A stretch of 64,000 nucleotides of DNA from Kitasatospora sp. MAP5-34 (GTDB lineage: Bacteria > Actinomycetota > Actinomycetes > Streptomycetales > Streptomycetaceae), in assembly GCF_029894335.1 (NCBI RefSeq), contig NZ_JARXZC010000015.1, positions 1 to 64,000 of the forward strand, read 5' to 3'. Positions 1 through 10,797 of this stretch are shown here, piece by piece (positions within the stretch are counted from its first letter, which is position 1; the number at the start of each line of letters is the position of its first letter). A program made the translations under genes and the position numbers. The notes under the pieces are model-generated. The model saw only the letters and a list, made by a program, of their open reading frames with translations. It was not told the origin of the DNA and searched no databases.

Positions 1-369
1 GGAGCTTCGTTGCGTTCGTGACGGGCCAGGCCCGGACCCCTTCATCGGCATGACCTGCGCACTCACATGCTCACCGGGACTTTGAAACGGCCCTGCCTTG
101 AGCGTAGAGGCTTGAGCCTTGGGCGACGGCGATATGCCCGTTCCGAATCCTGCATGACGCCGAACCCCACGCCCGGAGTCCACGCCGGAGTCCACACCGG
201 CCCCCACGCCTGGCTCCACGCCGGACTCCACCAGTCCGGACAGGCAACCGGCCTCATTCCCCCAAATCCGCTTCGCCGTACGGGGCGGTAACATCACCCT
301 GGCCCCCCAGGGAATAACGATTCGCTCCGGGGTCTTTCTCGTGCTCCGGAACGGCCCTAGTCTGCGTCC
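1..369. other. Intergenic stretch before the first gene
   Basis: I find no convincing gene here. Short open frames on both strands have low-complexity Trp/Pro or His/Ala composition that simply mirrors the tandem repeat at 168-240. The last 60 bases would hold the promoter and ribosome site of the gene starting at 370, but no clear -35/-10 pair stands out. Confidence 0.5.
168..240. repeat. Imperfect 12-bp tandem repeat
   Basis: About six degenerate copies of a 12-bp unit resembling cacgccggagtc run head to tail; clear units start at 181, 193, 205, 217 and 229. The period is a multiple of three, so it leaves periodic open frames on both strands, but nothing else suggests translation. Confidence 0.7.
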
Positions 370-1314
370 GTGTCGATCTTTCGAATGTTTCGGAACTCCG
401 GCCCCCGTCTGGTCCCAGAACTCGATGACAGCAATCTCGGCAGGGTGCGCAAGCAACTGGACACCCCTCCTATGCCGGGCCTGACTGATATTCAGGTCGA
501 CCAGATCGAGCGGGTCATTCAGGATGCTGGAACGGATTGGGACCGCCGGGCGCACCGGTTTCTGGTGCTCGCGGAATCCGCAGCGGATTCCGGTCTCGCG
601 AGGTCCTGGCGGCGGCGTCAGCCGCGTAGCGCTGATGCGCTGATCTTCGAGGCGTGGGTCGAGCTGGTGCGCGGCCGTTCGGCGGGCCGGATGGAGGACG
701 CGCACGCTGCGGCCGACAGTTGTCATCGCGCTGCCGAACTCCAGCCGAACGATCCGACGCCATGGGTGGTACTGCTCGGAATCCTGCGGCTGACGAGATG
801 CGATCAGCAGGACGTTTTCAAGGTCTGGCACGAGGTGACGGCTCGCGATGCCTGGCACCGCGAAGCGCATATCCAGATGCTGGGTTACGTGTCACCGGAG
901 GAGTGCGGCTCGCACGGCCAAGTGCTCGACTTCGTCGATTCCGTCCGGTCCCGGATAACCCCGGCGGTGCCTGCCGTCGGCCTGGAGCTGGCGGCGGCCG
1001 TCGATCACCACAACCGGACCGTCGCCCGGGGCGGCGTCGACGCGCTGCTGGCCAGAAGGCAGTGGACACAGGCACGCGCCGAGTCCGCGCTGGCCCGGGC
1101 ACTCGCCGACTGGGTCCGGGCCGGCCGCCTGGGTCATGCGGCGGCCCTGGCCGATCTCAACATGCTGGCCTACGCGCTGGTCCAGGCCAACCGGCTCCCG
1201 GAGGCCGCAGAGGTCTTCCAGCTGATCGGAGGAACCGTCACGCCCTGGCCGTGGCGGCTGGACGGCGACCCGGTGCAGCAGTTCAGCTACTGGCAGGCGC
1301 AGGCTCTCCGCTGA
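370..1314 (+). CDS. Hypothetical protein, TPR-like helical repeats
   Basis: This 314-residue soluble protein starts at GTG 370. It has no signal peptide or membrane segment. The N-terminal 60 residues are polar. Residues about 60-314 are rich in alpha-helical Ala/Leu/Arg segments with a tetratricopeptide flavour, for example a helix pair containing ELQPNDPTPWVVLL and a later pair with ADLNMLAYALVQANRLPEAA. That suggests a protein-protein interaction scaffold. I do not recognise a specific family, and no catalytic motif is visible. It stands alone: the next gene starts more than 200 bp downstream. Confidence 0.75.
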   Translation: MSIFRMFRNSGPRLVPELDDSNLGRVRKQLDTPPMPGLTDIQVDQIERVIQDAGTDWDRRAHRFLVLAESAADSGLARSWRRRQPRSADALIFEAWVELVRGRSAGRMEDAHAAADSCHRAAELQPNDPTPWVVLLGILRLTRCDQQDVFKVWHEVTARDAWHREAHIQMLGYVSPEECGSHGQVLDFVDSVRSRITPAVPAVGLELAAAVDHHNRTVARGGVDALLARRQWTQARAESALARALADWVRAGRLGHAAALADLNMLAYALVQANRLPEAAEVFQLIGGTVTPWPWRLDGDPVQQFSYWQAQALR

Positions 1315-1528
1315 GGCTCAGCGGGCGGGGCGCAGGTGTCGGCGGCCGAAGGCTGCGATCAGGTCGGCCGCGATACGCGCTGCCGACACCGGCTCGGTGG
1401 CGCGGTGCCGCTTCTCCCCCAATGCTGGAACCCGATGCCAACGCTTGAAGCCAGCGCTGGAACCCAGTGCTGGCACCCATCAGCGGGCGATGAACAACGG
1501 CATCGGCGTCCGAAGGGAGCGGCTCACG
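1315..1528. repeat. Gap with scattered GCTGGAACCC repeats
   Basis: The gap before the membrane-protein gene contains repeated near-copies of gctggaaccc/gctggcaccc between about 1423 and 1480. In-frame codons upstream of 1529 would give an N-terminal extension with no membrane or domain character, so I treat this as leader DNA. Confidence 0.4.
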
Positions 1529-2200
1529 ATGAACCGCAGCTGGCTTCCCGGGCTCGGCGAAGCCCTCGGCCACGGTCCCTGGGTCGCGGCCGCCGCAGCC
1601 GTGGCCGTCACGCCCGGAGCGATGTGGATCCTCGCTCTCCTGTTGGAGCGCCGCTGGATGGGGACGCGCGAGGGATTCGTGGCGGTCCTACTGGGCGACC
1701 CGCTGCTGGCAGTGGCGGTCGGCCTGGGCGTCCAACGGATGCGGGGCGCGCCGCCCACCGGACCGGCCGACCCGAGGTTCGCGTCGGCCTGGCTCGTGGG
1801 GTGCCTCGGATTCGGGCTGCTCCAGTGGCACACCGAGCTGCGCCACGGGTTCTTCACCCGTGAACAGGCCCTGGCCCCGACCAAGATCTGGCACCAACTG
1901 GTCGTGTACCCGCTGCTCGGCTACTGGCTCTGGACCTCCGTGATCGGTGGCCTGGCCGCCCCCGGCGCCGGGCCGGCCGACATCACGGTCCGGGCTCTGG
2001 TCATCCTCTGCGTCCTGGCCTGGCTGGCCACCAACGGCTACGACCGCCGACACCCCAAACTGGGCCACCCGCCCTACGACTGGCGACGGCTCCGGCCGCG
2101 CCCCCGGCCCTGGCCGGCCACCTCCACCACCCTCCGCGCGTACCGGGACACAGAACCGCTCGACACCGGACGCCGACGCGTCCCGGCCTCGGGGGGATGA
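1529..2200 (+). CDS. Multipass membrane protein, unknown function
   Basis: The protein is 223 residues. I chose ATG 1529 because GAAGGGAG lies about 9 nt upstream; the frame is open further upstream through repeat-derived sequence. Five hydrophobic segments can be seen, at residues about 18-40, 52-72, 90-108, 125-147 and 155-175. A basic, proline-rich cytoplasmic tail of about 45 residues follows. Conserved-looking polar residues between helices (WHTELRHGFF) could bind a ligand or metal, but I do not recognise a family. It lies just upstream of the UvrA-like gene with a 167-nt gap, so co-transcription is possible. Confidence 0.75.
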   Translation: MNRSWLPGLGEALGHGPWVAAAAAVAVTPGAMWILALLLERRWMGTREGFVAVLLGDPLLAVAVGLGVQRMRGAPPTGPADPRFASAWLVGCLGFGLLQWHTELRHGFFTREQALAPTKIWHQLVVYPLLGYWLWTSVIGGLAAPGAGPADITVRALVILCVLAWLATNGYDRRHPKLGHPPYDWRRLRPRPRPWPATSTTLRAYRDTEPLDTGRRRVPASGG

Positions 2201-2367
2201 CGGGCCGCCCGGGTGCTACCTGCTGCTGCGGGGCGTTGACCCGAAGCGCCTTGGATACCTTGGTTCCTTGCGCCGAGCGCGCCCCGGCCGGCGTCCACCG
2301 GACGGGGTCGTGCCACCCCCGGCTGACACCGCCGATCAGGCGGGCCCGCCCAGCAGATGGAGAGACG

Positions 2368-4773
<2,406 letters not shown>

Positions 4774-5350
4774 CCGAGGCGGGCGGTGCCAGGCAGTCAG
4801 TGCCATGCGGTGGGTACCAGGCGGCAGCCTGACGCCCGCCGACGCTGCGCGGTTCTCGCGGTTCGACGCGGCTCGACGCGGTTCGACGCGGTTCGACGCG
4901 GCTCCAGGCCTGACGGACCTTCAGCACCGCGACGAACTGCGGGCCGCCGGTGGGCTGTCCGGGGTGAGCACGAACGCGAACGAGGGGCCGCCGGAGGAAC
5001 AATCGCGCCATTTCCCGCGCGCCGGCGGCCCCTTGCACTTTTCCGAGGCATCGGGTCGCCGCAGCGGCGCTCCACACCCTTGACCGGCGCAGGCTCCGGT
5101 TGGGAGAGTCGTGATCAGTCAACGGCGCACCCGCAATTCGAGACACCTTCGAGAAGCACCTCGCGCTGTGTCCAAGGGAGTTCAGCCGCGCGGGCCGGAG
5201 AGAACCGGATACCGACGGCGACGACCTGACGGACAGGAACCACGGTCGGCACGGCGCAGCCGCGCACGTTCAGGTCGGCCGGACCCGCCCTCGTCGCGGG
5301 CTGTTCGTCATCCCCCACGCTCTTACCCTGACACCTGAGGAAAGTGCCTG
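4774..5350. other. Intergenic stretch with tandem repeat and promoter of 5351 gene
   Basis: No gene is supported in these 577 bases. The stretch holds the 10-bp tandem repeat at 4851-4900 and then the leader of the peptide-binding protein gene. Short open frames are Arg-rich and repeat-driven. Confidence 0.5.
4851..4900. repeat. 10-bp tandem repeat (g[t/c]tcgacgcg)
   Basis: Four consecutive copies of gttcgacgcg/gctcgacgcg occupy 4861-4900, preceded by a degenerate fifth copy (ggttctcgcg). A 10-bp period is not a multiple of three, so it is not a coding repeat. It is near one helical turn and would place the same sequence on one DNA face. Confidence 0.85.
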
Positions 5351-7150
5351 ATGACTCGCATGACCGACATATCCGGTATGTCCAGGACCAGATCCACCGT
5401 GCTGGCCCTCGCCGTGGGATCGCTGGTCCTCACCGGCACCACCGCCGGCACCTCCGCGACAGCCGCCACCGCCCAGGCCGCACTTACGGACCCCACGCAG
5501 ATCACCTTCGCCGATGCGGCCGGATCCGCCGGCCCCGCGCAGCCGATTCCCGGAGCCAGCAGCGGCGGCACCCTGAACATGCTCCAGCAGGACACCTTCG
5601 GCCACCTCGACCCCGCCCAGATCTCGGTCAACAACCAGGCGCAGCTGGCCACCCTGCTGGACCGTGGCCTGACCGGCTACAAGCTCGACAACTCCGGTGC
5701 CTACTCGGTCGTCGGCGACCTCGCCACCGACAGCGGCCGGATGAGCGACGGCGGCAAGACCTGGAGCTACACGCTCAAGGACGGGATCAAGTGGGAGGAC
5801 GGCACGCCGATCACCTCGGCCGACATCCGCCAGTCCGTCGAGCGCCTCTTCGCGCCGTTCGTCACCAGCGGCCCGACGTACCTCCAGCAGTGGCTGGCCG
5901 ACAGCAACGGCACGGACTACCGCAACCTGCTGCCCGGCGGCCCTTACACGGGCAGCCACCTGCCGGACTCCGTGCTCGCCACCCCGGACGCGAAGACGAT
6001 CGTCTTCCACTTCAAGAAGGCGCGGCCGGACCTGCCCTACGCGCTGGCACTGGCCGGCTACAGCGCGGTGCCGCAGGCCAAGGACACCAAGGAGGCGTAC
6101 GACCTGGCGCCGGTGGCGTCCGGCCCGTACAAGATCCAGGAGTTCAAGCCGGGCGTCTCGATGACCCTGGTCCGCAACACCGAGTGGGACCCGGCGACGG
6201 ACTCGTCGCGGCACCAGTACCCGGACCGGTTCCAGATCTCCTTCAACGTTTCCAGCGTGGACTCCACCCGCCGCATCATGAGCGACGCCGGTGCGGACCG
6301 GACCGCGACCTCCTTCACCAACTCGGTGGACGCGGGCAGCATCGCCCAGATCATGGCCGACCCGCAGATGGCCCAGCGGACCCTGGCCGGCTACCAGCCG
6401 TACGTCGCGCAGGTCAACTTCAACACCAAGCTGATCACCGACCGCCGACTGCGGCTCGCCCTCGCCTACGCCATCCCGACCCAGGCCGTGTTCGACGCCC
6501 AAGGCGGCACGTACGGCGCCGAGTTGGCCGGCAGCTTCATCAGCCCCACCCTGCCGGGCTACCGGAAGAGCGACCCGCTCGGCAAGGTCGCGCACCCCCA
6601 GGGTGAGCCGGACAAGGCCCGCCGGATCCTCAAGAGCGAGCACAAGTTGGGCATGAAGATCCGGTACGCCTACATCGACAGCCCGGCGGGCCGGCAGTAC
6701 TCGGCAGCCATCGAGACCGCGCTGGACAAGGCCGGCTTCGACGTGCAGCGCTTCCCGATCCCCGGCCAGCACTACTACGACACCATCGGCATGACCGACA
6801 ACACCTACGACATGTACGGCTCGGCGTGGGGTTCGGACTGGCCCAGCGGCCTGACCGTGATCCCGCCGGTCTTCGACGGCCGCACGATCGCCAACGGTTC
6901 CTCCGACTACTCGATGCTCAACGACCCCCGGGTCAACCGCCGGATCGACCGGATCGAGGCCATGACCAACCCGCAGAAGGCCGCGACGGCGTGGATGAAG
7001 CTGAGCGACTTCATCGCCAAGAACGATGTCCCGGCTGTCCCGACGGTCTACTACAAGCAGCTACAGATGTTCGGTTCGCACGTCGGCGGGGCGACCTACC
7101 AGAAGTTCTTCTCCAACATCGACGCGACGCGGCTGTACGTGAAGCCGTAG
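5351..7150 (+). CDS. Secreted ABC peptide-binding protein (SBP family 5)
   Basis: This 599-residue extracellular solute-binding protein is of the oligopeptide/dipeptide/nickel class. ATG 5351 follows GAGGAAAG. A Sec signal covers residues about 12-45 and ends near ATAATAQA. There is no lipobox cysteine, which is unusual because Gram-positive binding proteins are normally lipoproteins. Family landmarks include the early segment GGTLNMLQQDTFGHLDP and the conserved WSYTLKDGIKWEDGTPITSAD core. No permease or ATPase genes adjoin it, so it is an orphan that may feed a transporter elsewhere or act in signalling. A strong hairpin terminator follows, and the gene's 3' end is duplicated near 9605. Confidence 0.92.
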   Translation: MTRMTDISGMSRTRSTVLALAVGSLVLTGTTAGTSATAATAQAALTDPTQITFADAAGSAGPAQPIPGASSGGTLNMLQQDTFGHLDPAQISVNNQAQLATLLDRGLTGYKLDNSGAYSVVGDLATDSGRMSDGGKTWSYTLKDGIKWEDGTPITSADIRQSVERLFAPFVTSGPTYLQQWLADSNGTDYRNLLPGGPYTGSHLPDSVLATPDAKTIVFHFKKARPDLPYALALAGYSAVPQAKDTKEAYDLAPVASGPYKIQEFKPGVSMTLVRNTEWDPATDSSRHQYPDRFQISFNVSSVDSTRRIMSDAGADRTATSFTNSVDAGSIAQIMADPQMAQRTLAGYQPYVAQVNFNTKLITDRRLRLALAYAIPTQAVFDAQGGTYGAELAGSFISPTLPGYRKSDPLGKVAHPQGEPDKARRILKSEHKLGMKIRYAYIDSPAGRQYSAAIETALDKAGFDVQRFPIPGQHYYDTIGMTDNTYDMYGSAWGSDWPSGLTVIPPVFDGRTIANGSSDYSMLNDPRVNRRIDRIEAMTNPQKAATAWMKLSDFIAKNDVPAVPTVYYKQLQMFGSHVGGATYQKFFSNIDATRLYVKP

Positions 7151-7184
7151 CGCCACCCTGGGGGGACGGCCGGGCGCGGCGAGA

Positions 7185-7214
7185 GGCCGGGGTTCTTCGG
7201 AACCCCGGCCTTTT
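7185..7214 (+). terminator. Rho-independent terminator of the peptide-binding gene
   Basis: A perfect 11-bp stem, ggccggggttc / gaaccccggcc, closes a TTCG tetraloop at 7196-7199 and is followed directly by TTTT. Confidence 0.93.
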
Positions 7215-7575
7215 GCGGCCTGCGGGGCGACATCAACTTACCGACTGATTACTGACTGATTGTCAGCAAGCTCGGCCCCCGGGCCACCGTGCACGGACGA
7301 AACCGCACCCCCTTGACGCGCGGGGTCCGGTACGGCCACTATCCACTGTGGGCGGGTGGCGGTTTGACACAGCATCACTGCAGGTCAGCCAGGCATCGAC
7401 CGCATCGGTTGCGGCCAGGGCCGAGGCCGCCGGACAACCGGGGCCGCTCCCGACCGGGCTCGGCGCACGGCGTCGCGCCGGGGCCACCAGCCCTCAACCT
7501 CCCTGCCTCAGCGCCACGGTGTTCTCACCCGACCCCGTGGGCCGCACGACCCTGAACATGCACGGAGGACAGCAA

Positions 7576-9297
7576 GTGCCAGACCCAGTAGCCACCACAC
7601 CCACGGACGCCGAACTCGCGGGTCGCATCCGCGGCGGACCGGAGCGGGACCGGTCGGCGGCCGACGAGATCGCCGACCGCCACCGGGCGGCGGTGCTGGC
7701 CTACGCGGACCTGTGCTGCCGGGACCTCCGAGCAGCGGAGGAACTCGCGGACGAGGCCTTCGCCCGGACGCTGGATGCGGTCCGCTCCGGGTCCGGCCCG
7801 ACCGACGGCTGGCGCCCGTACCTGCTGGCGGCGGTGCGGCGTGCTGCTGCGCGATGGGCCGACACCGGGCGGGAACCGTCCCTCTCGGAAGGTTTCGCCT
7901 CCTGGCTGAGGAACCTGCCCTGCACCGACCTGACGGAAGCCTCCCGCCGGGCGGCGGCAGTCGCTGCCGAAGAGGCCTCGCTCCTCCTGCGGGCCTTCCG
8001 GAGCCTGCCGGAATCCTCTCAGGCCAACCTGTGGCGATACCTCGAGGCCCCCGCCGGGACACCGGAGACCCCGGCTGCGCCTGGGCTGACCCCGGCCCCG
8101 GACCCGGCAGCCCGACAGAGCCTCTATGAGGCCTACTTGCAGGCGTACGTCTCGCATACCCCCAACCGCTCCTGCCGCCACTTGGTGGCCGCGTTGGGCG
8201 ACAGCGTCCGGAGCGGCATCTCCGCCCCGACGAACGAGCTCGAGCTCCATCTGCCCAGGTGCGGGAGCTGCCGCAGCGCGCGCACCGAACTCGTCGCCGT
8301 CCACGCCTGGCAACGCGCCATCCTGATACCGGCGTTGCTGCTGTGGCCGGGGGAACCGCCGGCGGATCCACCGGTCGCGGCGGCCGCAGCCCCGGGTGGA
8401 GCCGCTGCGAACGCGTCCGCCCACCAGCCCGCAGCCGGCAGCCGCCGCTTCCTCGGGTCGTCCCCGAGGAGGAGCGGGGTACTCCTGACGGCGGGCGCGG
8501 CCGTCGTGGTCCTGGCGATCGTGGGTGTCGTCGGGATGCGGCAGCCGCAGTCCCAGGCAGCGCCCGCCCTCCCGGCCCTGCCGACGGCGGCGACCCCCGC
8601 CTCGTCCCCGCCGACGGCGTCCACCTCCCCCGGCCCGTCCGCCTCGGCCAGTCCCTCCCCCGGCCCGTCGGTGTCGGCCACCACATCCGCCAGTGCCGCC
8701 ACCGCCGCCACGTCCGGCCCGTCCACCCCGGCCGGACCGTCCCCCGACCCGTCGGCGTCAGCCGCGAGCCCCGCCCCGGCCGGCGCGTCGGCCCCGGCCT
8801 CCCCGACCGGCTCCACCTCACCGCCGCCCGCCACCATCCCCGCCACCATCGTCGGCGGCGGCCGCTACCACAGCATCAGCGCCGGCGGCAGCGGCGGCCA
8901 GGTCCTGGAGGTCTCCGGCACTTGCAGCTCCCCACTCGGCGCCGCCGCCGACATCAACACCTGGTGGTCCGACCACACCTCCGAGCAGTGGACCTTCACC
9001 ACCAACCCCGACGGCACCGTCCGGATCAGCGACAACTGCTACACCCCCACCCACGTCCACACCGTGCTCACCGCCGGCACCGCCCCCGGAACCAACGCCT
9101 ACCTGCTCGACTACTCACCCGGTAACCCCTCGCAGGAGTGGCGCGTCCTGCAGAGCACCGCCACCGGCGCACTGACCATCACCAACTCCGCCACCGGCCT
9201 GGCCCTCGCCACCACCGCCACCAACGCCGGCTCCACCGTGGTCACCAACACGGCCAGTGCGGCGGCCCCCGGGCAGTCCTGGACCGTCCTCTCCTGA
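7576..9297 (+). CDS. Sigma-like / zinc-finger / TM / ricin-lectin protein
   Basis: The protein is 573 residues. I start it at GTG 7576, eight bases after GGAGGA; upstream in-frame codons lack domain character. Residues about 1-130 resemble the N-terminal region of an ECF-type sigma-70 factor (ELAGRIRGG, then helices typical of region 2). A short cysteine motif (HLPRCGSC, near 224) recalls the zinc-binding anti-sigma fold. One membrane helix spans about 302-323. An extracellular Pro/Ala/Ser/Thr-rich linker of about 90 residues leads to a C-terminal beta-trefoil carbohydrate-binding domain (about 425-573) with repeated QW-type ends such as SEQWTF, SQEWRV and GQSWTV. The layout suggests sensing of an extracellular sugar coupled to a cytoplasmic regulator-like domain. 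The signalling role is inference. Confidence 0.85.
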   Translation: MPDPVATTPTDAELAGRIRGGPERDRSAADEIADRHRAAVLAYADLCCRDLRAAEELADEAFARTLDAVRSGSGPTDGWRPYLLAAVRRAAARWADTGREPSLSEGFASWLRNLPCTDLTEASRRAAAVAAEEASLLLRAFRSLPESSQANLWRYLEAPAGTPETPAAPGLTPAPDPAARQSLYEAYLQAYVSHTPNRSCRHLVAALGDSVRSGISAPTNELELHLPRCGSCRSARTELVAVHAWQRAILIPALLLWPGEPPADPPVAAAAAPGGAAANASAHQPAAGSRRFLGSSPRRSGVLLTAGAAVVVLAIVGVVGMRQPQSQAAPALPALPTAATPASSPPTASTSPGPSASASPSPGPSVSATTSASAATAATSGPSTPAGPSPDPSASAASPAPAGASAPASPTGSTSPPPATIPATIVGGGRYHSISAGGSGGQVLEVSGTCSSPLGAAADINTWWSDHTSEQWTFTTNPDGTVRISDNCYTPTHVHTVLTAGTAPGTNAYLLDYSPGNPSQEWRVLQSTATGALTITNSATGLALATTATNAGSTVVTNTASAAAPGQSWTVLS

Positions 9298-9742
9298 CGG
9301 TGACCGGCTCCGCCTCGACGGCGAAGGCGGAACACCACGGGCGGATCGCGCCTCCCGAAGCCCGACGGCGGACCGGCGTGCGCCATGGCGGCGAGCCGCA
9401 CCACGGCGCAGCGGCCCCCATCTGATGGTGGGGGCCACTGCACGCGTTACTCCGTATGGGGGGAGCAACGGCCGCCGGACAGCAGTACTCGCACCGGCAG
9501 CCCGGACACCTCGGTGAAGTTGCCCGTTCCCGCAGGCGAGCTGAAGAGTACGCGCATGGCCCGAGCCTAGGGAACCGGAACGCCGGGCGGATGGTCATCG
9601 GCTGCGCGGCTGTACGTGAAGCCGAAGCGCCACCGCCGCCTCCGGGGGGACGGCCGGACGCCGCGTGGGGCCGGGGCTCATCGAAACCCCGGCCCCGCTG
9701 CGGCCCCCTCGACGCGTCAGCCGCATCGGTGCGCGCGCTCCG
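9298..9742. other. Intergenic stretch with duplicated gene tail
   Basis: No intact gene is visible. The stretch contains the second copy of the peptide-binding gene's 3' end (9605-9697). It also has a 36-codon minus-strand frame from ATG 9557 beginning MRVLFSSPAGTGNF, reminiscent of the start of some glycosyltransferases, that quickly ends; this is too short to call. Confidence 0.45.
9605..9697 (+). repeat. Degenerate duplicate of the 3' end of the 5351-7150 gene
   Basis: Bases 9605-9634 match 7128-7157 at 29 of 30 positions. This covers the last codons RLYVKP, with the stop codon TAG altered to AAG. Bases 9644-9657 match 7160-7173 perfectly. A GC-rich hairpin at 9667-9696 (arms ggggccgggg / ccccggcccc) corresponds to the terminator at 7185-7214. 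Only the tail is present. The two copies bracket the lectin gene as direct repeats about 2.4 kb apart. Confidence 0.9.
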
Positions 9743-10583
9743 TCAGGAGTGGAAGCTGACCTCCGGGTTGGCTGCGGAGGGGCCGTCGAGGACCGGTTCC
9801 GGTATGCCCCGCAGGTGCAGGTCGAAGAACGCCCCGACGTAGGTGCGGGTGAGCTGCACCGATCGCTGGGCGGAGATCGTCGTACCGGGGGGCTCGGGGA
9901 TGCCCAGCTTGTCGGCGAGGACCGGCACGTCGGTGAAGCTGCCGTGGTTGGAACCGGCGACGGTCACCCAGCGCTTCCAGCCGTCCAGGTTCGCCCAGCC
10001 GCTCGCCCAGGTGGGATCCACCGCGCCGCCCAGGTCGTGGCTGACCAGCATGAAGGGGCGACCGCCCAGGCCGGTCGCGGGGACCGGCGATGGTGCCGTC
10101 CAGGTTCACCCCGGCCAGCACCCGGTTGTCGGTGGCCATGGTCGTGACAGCGGCGTCACCGCCGAGGGAGTGCCCGGCGACGCCGATCCGCCCGGCGTCG
10201 ATCATGCGGGCGTACCGCCAGGCCGGATGACGGCCGGTCAGCTCGTCGATCACGAACGAGATGTCCGTCGCCCGGCTCTCCGCCATGACCCCGGGACCGC
10301 CTGCGGGAGGCGTGTCGCAGATGGCGCAGGCGAGCGTCTGCCCGTCGGGGAAGGTCGTACCGGAGTTCTCGTAGGTGTGGTCGACGAGTGCGACGACGTA
10401 CCCACAGCTGGCCAAGTCCTCGGCGAGGCTCGTGAGTTCGGTGCGCGGCATGGTGAAACCGGGCGAGAGCAGCACGAGCGGGAACCTGCCGTGCTCCGGC
10501 TGCGCGTCGGAGTGCGCCCAAGTGCCGGTCCGGCTGACCTCCTCGGCCGGGATGGTCGTACCCGGAAGCTTCAGCTGAATCAT
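9743..10583 (-). pseudogene. Broken alpha/beta hydrolase (PAF-acetylhydrolase-like)
   Basis: Read from 10583 down, the frame encodes a hydrolase core with HGRFPLVLLSPGF, the nucleophile elbow GVAGHSLGGDAA and NLDGTIAG. It then loses sense. The expected continuation, starting ATGLGGRPFMLVSHD and including the catalytic-His region VAGSNHGSFTDVP, is in another frame and ends at 9743. The shift maps to the GGGG run at 10079-10082 (one base too many or two too few). The N-terminal 80-100 residues usual in this family are also missing: the product would begin just before the first core strand. The two lesions make a pseudogene more likely than a sequencing error. Confidence 0.82.
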
Positions 10584-10797
10584 GAGCCGGGCGGCCTCGC
10601 ATTCTCCCCCCCTGGTCCCCGGGTCGGACCAGGCCCTGGAGTCGCGAGACGACCAGGACCACGGTCCTGGGTGAAGGCGCCTCCCGGAGCACGCTCCCAG
10701 GGCGGTCTCGTGCTGGCAGCGGACGAGTTGCCGGGGCCCCGCATGGTCCTCTTGATCCGGGCCGAGGATCCCCGGCGCCTTCCATCAAGGAGTTTTC

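Noticed and set aside
9446-9557. Minus-strand fragment starting MRVLFSSPAGTGNF, like a glycosyltransferase N-terminus
   Set aside because: Only 36 codons before a stop, with similarity limited to the first dozen residues; chance cannot be excluded.
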